Source: Saturnia japonica (Eukaryota > Arthropoda > Insecta > Lepidoptera > Saturniidae). From it: a DNA stretch of 64,000 nucleotides. Position 1 is the first letter of the stretch. Each line of letters opens with the position of its first letter. The stretch spans positions 14,846,930 through 14,910,929 of the forward strand of contig CM065325.1 in the NCBI GenBank assembly GCA_033032175.1. The letters are read 5' to 3'. This document shows, one piece after another, positions 56,219-64,000 of the stretch. The notes beneath the pieces are model-generated. The model was not told where the DNA came from, did no database searches, and worked only from the letters and a program-made list of their open reading frames with translations. The translations under genes and the position numbers were made by a program.

Positions 56219-56551
56219 CAGGGCTTCCTAAACTATGGGTCGCGACCCCAAAAGGGGTCGCGTAGCAAAATTCTGCGTTCGCGAGAGATTTTAATGTCAA
56301 ATATTTATTTAAACCATTTTATAACATCACTAGAGTTTTATAATTTTTTGTGCAATTTTTAATTTTAGATTTTTGTATGTTTCAAAACGAATTCTAAAAC
56401 TATATATTTTCATATGTATATGTATATTGTTACCTAATAAATAAATCATCAAAAAATATTAATTTATTTTTCTTTTTATATTCGTATGGGGTCGTCAAGA
56501 AACTCGCAATCATAAATGGGGTCGTGAATGACAAAAGTTTAAGAAGCCCTG
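56219..56551. mobile_element. hAT-type MITE with perfect 8-bp target duplication
   Basis: The 333-bp element starts CAGGGCTTCCTAAACT and ends in the near-complement AGTTTAAGAAGCCCTG (shown as 'aagtttaagaagccctg'). ACCTATAT flanks it at 56211-56218 and 56552-56559. CAGGG-type ends with an 8-bp target duplication define the hAT superfamily. Near the left end 'ggtcgcgacc' and 'ggggtcgcg' repeats occur. It has no reading frame. Confidence 0.9.
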
Positions 56552-56616
56552 ACCTATATTCTTATAATATTATTACTACTATAAGCCTTACTCGCTTCTT
56601 CTCACGCCTTTAATAC

Positions 56617-56829
56617 TTACATACAATCATGCCTGTATCACAGTTCGCCGAGTATGTTTTTTAGGTCCCATGTAATGGAGGCGAGCCTATTGCCATTACT
56701 CGGGCACAAAGCTAAACTCTGAGCTGTAACAAAGAATTTCATAGAAAAACCCAATAACACTTTGCTTAACCTGGGAATCGAACCCAGGATCTCGATTATG
56801 GCAGTCGCGCCACTAGGCTAACAAGGCAG
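56617..56829 (-). repeat. tRNA-derived SINE family S1, copy
   Basis: In reverse: 'gttagcctagtggcgcgact', B-box 'gggttcgattccc', then 'gctcagagtttagctttgtg'. It is shorter than 9595-9865 in the middle. Confidence 0.7.
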
Positions 56830-59004
56830 TTAATACGCAGTTAATGTAATTTTAGTGACGTCATTCTAAATCCAATATGGTGGACTCCCAAAGATGGCGG
56901 ATCAGTTATTTTTATGCATCCTCATGATAATATGCTTAATTAAAAGCTTGTGATAAATGTATTTTTTTTGTTTCGATTTATATATCTTTGTAAATATGAA
57001 ATGGACTATCTGGATTCTCCGTCTTTTGTAACTCGTAACTCTTTTCGGGTTTATTGACCTCGGATCTGGGTTTTTGGGTGAATTAATGTCGAATGGTTGT
57101 TTACGGTTATTTTGTTTTTATATTGTTATATATATTAATATAAGGTTTTGTATCGGTGAATCTAAAGATCAAACGGTTTGTGTCCGCGACTTTGATCGCG
57201 TGAACATACTTTTGATCTACAGCGGATACATCGTGTTTTATGTGTTTTAAAATAGAAAGTTCTATGTTCTAAATTGATTTTCTAGTATTGCTGCTTAACA
57301 CCTAAAGAAAATTGTGACGATATGGCGTCTAGGTCCCCTTCCGAGTACAGTCCTATATTAATATGAAATTTTTATTCAAATTGGTTCAGTAGTAGGTACT
57401 TAAAGTGATGCGTGTCCCGACATGAAAAAATTACGGTTTTATCATATACTAGCAAATTCTTTTGCGATTAATAAAAATATAAAATATTGATATCTCACTC
57501 AGAGACAGCTTTCTATTAGTGAAAGATTTTTTAGAATTGGACCAGTAGCTGTTCTAGAGATTACTTCCTACAAACATATTCACAGATATTGCCTCTATAA
57601 AATAATAACTAGCTAGCACTCGCCCACGACATCATCCGCGTTATCAATATACCACTCGGGGGTCTCAACAGTGAAAGCATATTTTGCAGAATCGGATCAA
57701 TAGTTCCAAAGATTAGGTATCTCTCATAACATACAAACATAAATATAGAAACTTTTGATCTTCATTATCGTGGTATAGATATTAGAGTTTTGAGATACAA
57801 ATTGCAGATTATCAGTTAAAAAAAATGAAAGTTTTTGAAGTTTCTTTAATAACTTATGAATAAATGATGGCGCATTGTAACAAAAAGCCTACATTATGAA
57901 ATTGGTTGCTATGCTTCCTGATTTTTTGTAGTGAATATAGCCGCGCTCGATGTTATGCGTCACGTAGCATGCAGTGTGATTATTAAAATAAATACTGAAT
58001 TAATCTATATAAATCGTTATTTATGATATTTTTCATTCCACAACATTCTTTTGTTGTCACAATAAACGACACAGCATAAAATGTATTTATTTAGATGCAT
58101 TTTATATTGTTATGTGAGACCAGAACAGTATGCAGTCCACGAATCCATTATGTATATTTCAAACTTGTTTATTTATAGGTTGTCAATAGTTTAACGTACG
58201 GAAAGTCCGTATTAAACGCCGTCCATTTTTCTCGGCAGTTCGATTTCGACAGCATTAAATAAATATTTATGAGTTCTAACATATTTATGGATGCTGAGGG
58301 TGCTGGACGTTCTTGTGTTCTCTGATTTTATTGCATTTTTATATGACTCCTGCTTTTGTTATTCGTCCCAATGGTAAATAACTTTTTAAATGTTTTAAAT
58401 TGAGAGTTGCGCGCGCTTTATGTGACGGAAGTTCAACATGATGAAGTTAGTCAACAGTGATAACAATGTAAATTAATTTTACTAACTTTTGTTAAATTGT
58501 GTAAAATGATAACAATGTTCATTAATTTTACTAACTTTTGTTAAATTTGTAATAATTATTTAACGGTTTATAAATAACATTATATTGATTTCGTCATCTA
58601 TCACTTGATGGGCGCTCATCTCGCAATGTTACTCTCTATAAAACACACAAAAATAAGAATAACGTAAAATTAAATTAAAATCTGTCGCTAAGAAGTTTAT
58701 TTCAAAATTGCCACCTATGCTTACATTTCTTTTGCGATTTTGTGTTTATGTTTTATTTTGATTAGAATACTATTTACTTAAGTACCACAAATAGGTTATC
58801 CAAAATTTCTTATACTACTTTCATCTGCAGCCTTTCGATGGACTTTCATAAAGCAACGCCTTCGTCAGTCAAATATTTATACACTGTTAAATTACTTTTA
58901 CACGATTAACTAAAAAGTTAGTAAAATGAATGTACATTCTTATCATTAATGGCTAACTTCATAATGTTATTGGGGTAAACATTTTTGGAGAATGTATAAG
59001 TTGA
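56830..59004. other. AT-rich DNA without recognised features
   Basis: No gene. A near-direct repeat of 'aatgt(a/t)(a/c)attaattttactaac' occurs at about 58465-58545. No larger structure was seen. Confidence 0.45.
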
Positions 59005-59095
59005 TCATTTGGCCCCAATCTCAGCTGTTGTTAAGTGTAAACGTGGCCGAAGACGGTGATACGGTATGCCTAGCGGTACTGGCACTCTCTTCCTA
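59005..59095 (-). repeat. tRNA-derived SINE family S2, fragment
   Basis: 'tggccccaatctcagctgtt', 'gtggccgaaga' and 'tgcctagcggtactgg' are a diverged match to the S2 tail region. Confidence 0.45.
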
Positions 59096-59339
59096 ATTAC
59101 TTAAGAATATTACCGATTTACCGGACAATAAGTTTAATAGGCGGATCATTATGCGACTGATGACTGGAAGTGACTGCTTCTCTGTGCATCCACTAAAAAT
59201 TGTGATAAAAGGATAGAACACGTTTATAATTTAAAATACTAGGAAAATGTTGATAGCATGATCAAGATTCTTGAAGCAATCGTACTGTTTTGATATTCAA
59301 AAGTATGTTCTTAAAGCCTGAATTTAATTACTATTTTCC

Positions 59340-59560
59340 CTGACTTCAAAACAAGGAGGAGACACTCAATTCGAATGTATATAAGCCTTAATTTCTTTGT
59401 TTATGAACCGATTTAGACGATTCTTTTTTTGTTGCAAAGGGGATACCTCAAAAGTGGATTAATTTTAATTTCATTGCCATTGGAACTTCGACTTCGAAGA
59501 TACACCAAGGAACTCCTTAAAATAATTGAAGGTGGTTTTCTCTTATTTGTTAAAAAGTAT
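59340..59560 (+). repeat. Interspersed repeat family R3, copy
   Basis: Contains 'cttaatttctttgtttatga', 'ggggatacctcaa', 'cattgccattggaacttcga' and 'aactccttaaaataattgaa'. It is the best-preserved R3 copy together with 5590-5800. Confidence 0.65.
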
Positions 59561-61184
59561 CTTGTTTATTTAAAGAGAGCTAAGGCACAGACACAGTTTT
59601 TTGGATATTTCTCCCTACTTGGACCAGTGCGACTGGTGGAATACTTCCCTCTTACCTCCACCCTATAGAAGATCACAGCTAAATAACCCTATGTAGTATT
59701 TCTGCGATGAGTAGGATTTCTGGAGCTCCTTGGGGAAAGAAGGATTCAAAGAAGGCAATGCGCTAATGATACCTAAGGATACAAGCATTTGTAGGCTTGT
59801 TTATCACCTTTTATTGTATTAAAAAACAAATGTATTTGCAGAAACACTCATGTTGATGATGGTAATCAACTTTGAGCTGGTTATTTTTCGAAGGATTAAT
59901 ATTGATGATCACACCCCCTTTCAGTGTTCAGTGCACCCCAAGTTAGCAAAAGATCTTCATCTAACAACGCAAATCCACTTACCGTTCTTCTGGAACATCA
60001 ATCTTCGCGTTGTTGGTCTGCATGAAGGCGGTCGAACACTCGCGAGCGTAAAGATTTAACAATGACCGTTACGACTATAGATTTAGAAGTAGGGTTGTGC
60101 CGGTTCCGGACCGCGACTCTCCGGTACACCTGACAGTTCCGTAGGTTCAGTAACGGATGTACGCGATCAGTCACAAACCTTGCCCAACCAAGAAGTGCAC
60201 CTAAATGTGCTCAGATACAGTTTGCAACTAGAGAATAATAACTAACCAGGCGGGGTTTAAGAAGTTATAACCTTATTGTCTTTCACCGAAAGATTACGTT
60301 TGCTTGTTGGATTACTGGCTTAAATACATTAACTTTTCTGCTTTCTTTTCTGAAATTTTTTAAATAATAAATAGTTATGATAGTTATAAATTCATTAATG
60401 TGAACAGCCTCTAATGCCTCGGAGGTCGGAGAGAGGCGAACTAAGCCGCTACGTGGTCCAAAGTTTCATGAAAGTACTGAATCCCTTTTAAAATTAAGTG
60501 TAATTGTCTTAAGCCCTAACTGAGTCCATACTGAGCCAATTTACTGAAGGTCTAATTTTCAGAGAGGCTCTTTATGGTAATGGAAAAATAAAGTTCGGCG
60601 TGAAGTTAATATTATTTAAAATATATTTTTTTAGGTCCGGAAGAATTTGCTTATATTTTGAACAACATATATTACTCTGAATAAATACCTATCCTAAAAT
60701 TACTTCGTAGATTCCAAATATTGAACTCATCTACTAAACCAGCTATTTCAAACAAAAGTCTTATAGGAAATGGCGTCCGGGAGCAACCGGGAAGTGTTCC
60801 AGTTTTCATAAAGTTACCTGTCAAATGCGAATTACTATCAATGAGATAAATTTAATCTTTTGTAATTTGAACTATTTAATAAAATCAATTAGATTAAATC
60901 TCAAAATATGAAACAATTTTTGAAATCAAAACTTCTTTTAGCGCGGTACGCATATTTTTAGATGAGATAAAATCTCTGGGCTTGCGACACCGTTACGAGA
61001 CGCAGCTATACTGTGTGCATATATGCATGTAGATATAGCAGACCGCGAACACGTCTTTCATAAAAGAATATTATATGTATTTTAAAGTTTCTATTAATTA
61101 TTAAAATACAATTCATAAATAAAATACAATTCATAACCCAATAACTAAGTTTTCACTTCTGTCGGCACTCCCGGAGTGCAACTT
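59561..61184. other. Intergenic DNA, nothing firmly recognised
   Basis: No gene. 60085-60140 is GC-rich with repeated 'ccgg' ('gtgccggttccggacc'). The rest is AT-rich. Confidence 0.4.
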
Positions 61185-61370
61185 TTTTAAGTACATTGCA
61201 GGCTACCAACTTATCTCATGTTTGCCCAAGATGGTAAAACCGCTAAACCTAGAGAGACTGGCTCTCTAGTGCAACTTCTAGAAGAGACCCATAGTGCTTG
61301 GTGATAGATTTTTTCTGTTGTAGCTAGTCAGGTAAGCGTTAGAAAATGTCTAATCACCATGATATAATTG
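61185..61370 (-). repeat. tRNA-derived SINE family S2, diverged copy
   Basis: 'gcccaagatggta', 'cgctaaacctagagagactg', 'agtgcttggtgatag' and 'gcgttagaaaatgtctaatc' follow the S2 order. The head is lost. Confidence 0.5.
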
Positions 61371-61474
61371 TTATAAATATGTTTCATATATCAACACATA
61401 TTAAGGACTCTCAACTGACTTTCCTCGATGGCGGTATAGCAGCGTTATAACATATGATGCGGTGGCGGTTCTCC

Positions 61475-61796
61475 TATAAAGTGCATGGCACATGTTCATG
61501 ACACATGCACATGTTTTTTTCTCCCAGGAGGCAGGAACATGTATATATGTATATGTTAGTTTAGCTCGAATTTTCTATGGATAGGGAATTAGTCAGATCG
61601 CGACTTTTTGCAACTGCGGCAAACGCACAAGCCGAGGTACGGCCACTTTGGAACCCTTGCGCGCATGTTACCCACGCCTTAGCGGCTGAGTGCCTTAAGC
61701 GCTAGCCTCGCAACTACGGTGAAGCTGTAAAAGCCGTCAGAAGCTCTAATTTTTGGGGCCCCTAAGGCCAACAGACTAGTCAGTCAGAAAAAAAGT
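61475..61796 (+). repeat. Poly-A-ended repeat family R4, copy 5
   Basis: 'ttctcccaggaggcagg', 'gttagtttagctcgaattt', 'cacaagccgaggtacggcca', 'aactacggtgaagctgtaaa' and 'gcccctaaggccaacagact' precede a short A-run. Confidence 0.65.
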
Positions 61797-61861
61797 GTTG
61801 TCGGCCATTCTACTTCTAGTATTGCATAGGAACGTTACTCTGTCTATGTAATCAGTTAGGG

Positions 61862-62341
61862 GCCGTTCAAGTATTACAAAACACAATTTGGGGGGAGGGG
61901 TGTCTTATAAATCGTTACGATGCGTTAAAAGGGCGGGAAGGGGTTTCGAACACCGCGTTACGTAACATTGTTTTTTTTTTATGTCGTTTTCGTTTGTGTT
62001 TTGCGGGGAATCCCTAGATTGTATTGTAAGTCATTTTAATTTTGTTCTCCCAAGTTGGCAACACTTTTCGTTTGTTTTACGGGGAATCCCTCGACTGTAT
62101 TGCTGTAGTCAGTGTCGTTAAAGTGAGTTCATACTGTAATGTCATCGAAACGGAGATTTGCATCATCAGCTGGCCTATAAAAGCTCTCATGCTCACATGC
62201 TGACTTGAGTGTTACGTAACGTTTAATGATGTGGGGGGGGGGGGGGAAGAGGTACAGAACAATGTTGTGGTGCGATACATGTGGGGGAGAGAGGCTTAAA
62301 AATTTCCAGAAATTGCGTTACATAATACTTGAACGCCCTCT
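61862..62341. mobile_element. MITE family M2, copy 3
   Basis: Left end 'ggccgttcaagtattac' and right end 'aatacttgaacgccctc' form the inverted repeat. The interior, reversed relative to 11655, contains 'gcggggaatccct', 'gctgtagtcagtgtcgttaa' and 'gctctcatgctcacatgctg'. It includes a run of 14 G at 62233-62246. Confidence 0.68.
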
Positions 62342-62908
62342 TATTATGTGAAGTTCATGTGAGAAATTAATGTTTGTTCAATTAATAAAATTTTCTCAAT
62401 TCTCGTCCATGTTAAGAGCATATTTTCGCAGTCTTTACTATGTACATTAATCACATACATACACACGTAAAACAATCTAAAATAATTATGTATTTATCAA
62501 TGAATTTGAACTCTCATTTTAAAGGACTTGAATTATATTTTCATTGAACTAAGTGAAGTCAGGACAAACCATCTGAAATCATTCAAACGTGACAAAGGCA
62601 AACAACGGTTGAGATGTTTGAACGTGTAATGGCCGATCAAAAAACCTTCTAATTATAATAGCCGTTTAAAGGGAGCATCATTCAGCTTCACGTTCTCGAA
62701 ACTTCGGTCGAACGGCACTTCCAGAGTTGTCTTTTTCACGAAATTGCCGTAATAAAAGCGAAGGACGAAACTTCTTTGGAATTTTAATTGAGTCCCCATT
62801 CTGGTACATTGCTTTGAGGTACAAGCTCTTTGGAATTCTGGGATTAAATCTATTGCTCGTTACTAATTTATTATTTCATTTGTTTTTCATTCATATATTT
62901 ATGTACTA
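62342..62908. other. Intergenic DNA, nothing firmly recognised
   Basis: No gene. The less AT-rich 62575-62770 stretch has no repeat partner in the window and could be unique intronic sequence. Confidence 0.4.
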
Positions 62909-63328
62909 CTAGCTCTGCTACCCCCGCTCCCGATTATTTTAAGTAGATCCAATTAATATCTACAATAATGTAGTACATTAATTTGATATATTTCTTATGG
63001 TTTACTCAGTGTAAGCAGCTCAAAATCGTTATTTTCCGAATTGATTTTTATTTACTGGTTCGTATACTTAACCCTAATTATTTTTATGAAATTAAAGTAG
63101 CCCAAGGTACTCCTTTTCACATTCGCTGTCGGCTGGTGAAAGTCCTGTCAAAATTTGTCCACCCGTTTCAGAGATTACACGAAACAAACAGACTGATAGA
63201 TAGAAAAAAAATAATTAAATATTGTTTTTTTTTTGTTACAAGTACCGTATATACTTTTACATATATTTTGTAAAAATTCGCTATTTGAATATTACAAACA
63301 GACACATCAATTTTATTCATTGTATAGA
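62909..63328 (-). mobile_element. Non-autonomous Helitron family H1, copy
   Basis: In reverse it starts TCTATACAATGAATAAAATT and ends '...gggggtagcagagCTAG'. 'cctgtcaaaatttgtccacc' and 'attacaaacagacacatcaa' are H1 landmarks. It is somewhat shortened. Confidence 0.7.
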
Positions 63329-63714
63329 TGGTAACATTTAGATATCCTTGATAAGGTTTTTGGATTTCTTATTGATAAAATAGATAAGTTAAATAAACAT
63401 TATCAAATGCCTACTTCTTTTATATGTTATTGAAAAACATAAAATCCTAACTAATACCTATTATAAATGTCAAAATGAGTTTGTTTATTTGTTAGTCAAT
63501 GACGCAAAATTGACTAAACGGATTTCGATGAAATTTGGCACACCTGATAGCTTATAACCCGAATAAAGAAAAAAAAAACTTTTTATCCCATTTTTTTTTG
63601 TTTACTTTAGTGGAGCCACGTTCACAGATAATATTTAAAAAAAAAACTACTATATTCAGTAAAAAGTTAATGATAATTGAGAAAACAGTTTACTTCCTGC
63701 AGTTATAGTGCAGT
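63329..63714. other. AT-rich DNA with a repeat-start-like segment
   Basis: At 63470-63550 'tttgtttatttgttagtcaa' and 'aaacggatttcgatgaaatttggc'-type sequence resemble the start of another dispersed element. Nothing else was recognised. Confidence 0.4.
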
Positions 63715-63832
63715 AACCGGTTTGGGTGGCAATAAATTCCGGTTAAAACTAGTTTGTTAACAAGAGTCCCGCGTGACCCGGTTATAACCGGTTGGGAGCG
63801 CGACCGGTTCAGATAGTTGCACGTAACCGGTT
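63715..63832. promoter_or_regulatory. Cluster of CCGGTT / AACCGGTT motifs
   Basis: Three palindromic AACCGGTT sites (63715, 63786, 63825) and three further CCGGTT sites (63739, 63778, 63804) fall within 118 bp. AACCGGTT is the core of sites bound by Grainyhead/CP2 transcription factors. Whether this is an enhancer or a repeat remnant cannot be told from the sequence alone. Confidence 0.45.
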
Positions 63833-63903
63833 CGCAGTCACGTACTACGTCGTTACGTTACGTCATTATGATTAAACAATTGACTTCAGTTTTTATTTTA
63901 AAA

Positions 63904-64000
63904 CTAGCTGTGCTTGTTCGCGTGGACTATAAAATGCCGTCGATCGGGCACACGCGCGAATCCTGTTAATCCCGCTGCCGGTTATATGCTTATTGTGGGT
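63904..64000 (-). mobile_element. Helitron family H1, 3' end, running off the window
   Basis: The segment 'ctagctgtgcttgttcgcgt', followed by 'ccgtcgatcgggcacacgcg', is the H1 3' end in reverse. The rest lies beyond the window. Confidence 0.7.

Larger units (their letters stand above)
24245..64000 (+). other. Presumed Neurexin-1 coding intron 2 (runs off the window)
   Basis: The donor at 24245 has no matching continuation of the laminin-G domain further right. If the assembly is correct, the intron exceeds 39.7 kb and is made largely of transposons listed separately. Very long introns are common in neurexin genes. A small exon could have been missed by eye. Confidence 0.55.

Overview
The window is animal nuclear DNA and looks lepidopteran (moth or butterfly). 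It is AT-rich, has no bacterial-type gene packing, carries arthropod-type splice sites, and is filled with non-autonomous Helitrons ending in CTAG, tRNA-derived SINEs, mariner/maT/DD41D transposons, MITEs and broken LINEs of kinds common in Lepidoptera. The species cannot be fixed from sequence alone.

Two host genes are supported. On the minus strand at 14911-15903 there is a complete, single-coding-exon prostaglandin reductase 1-like oxidoreductase (330 aa) with a polyadenylation signal and a splice-acceptor-like site just before its ATG. On the plus strand the first two coding exons of Neurexin-1 lie at 22781-23113 and 24111-24244. They encode a signal peptide and most of the first laminin-G (LNS1) domain. 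No further Neurexin exon was found, so everything from 24245 to the window end (39.7 kb or more) is read as one very long second coding intron built mostly of mobile DNA.

Layout: 1-14.3 kb is a mosaic of short interspersed repeats. 14.3-16 kb is the reductase gene. 17.9-19.3 kb is a Helitron with a nested MITE. 20.0-21.3 kb is a dead mariner. 22.7-24.2 kb holds the Neurexin exons. 24.5-26.0 kb is a Helitron with a mariner nested in it. 27.0-38.7 kb is the main structural feature: a block of about 4.7 kb present twice in direct orientation, with few differences. The first copy also carries a clean 1191-bp LTR-like insertion flanked by 5-bp repeats. Each copy contains a solo-LTR-like unit with a TATA box, initiator and hairpin, four tandem units of about 179 bp, an RTE LINE fragment and a Helitron start. 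39.4-40.7 kb is a nearly intact DD41D transposon with one in-frame stop. 41-46 kb holds Helitrons, a Jockey LINE end and a maT transposon. 49.4-50.7 kb is a mellifera-type mariner. 51-64 kb is SINEs, LINE ends, a textbook hAT MITE with an 8-bp target duplication, and a cluster of Grainyhead-like CCGGTT sites near the right edge.

The two host genes are divergently oriented and not functionally linked as far as can be seen. No CRISPR array, operon, true tRNA or rRNA was seen. The features most worth following are the duplicated block (real tandem duplication or unmerged haplotypes), the DD41D element, the MITE at the duplication junction, the CCGGTT cluster and the 30-bp perfect palindrome at 13909.
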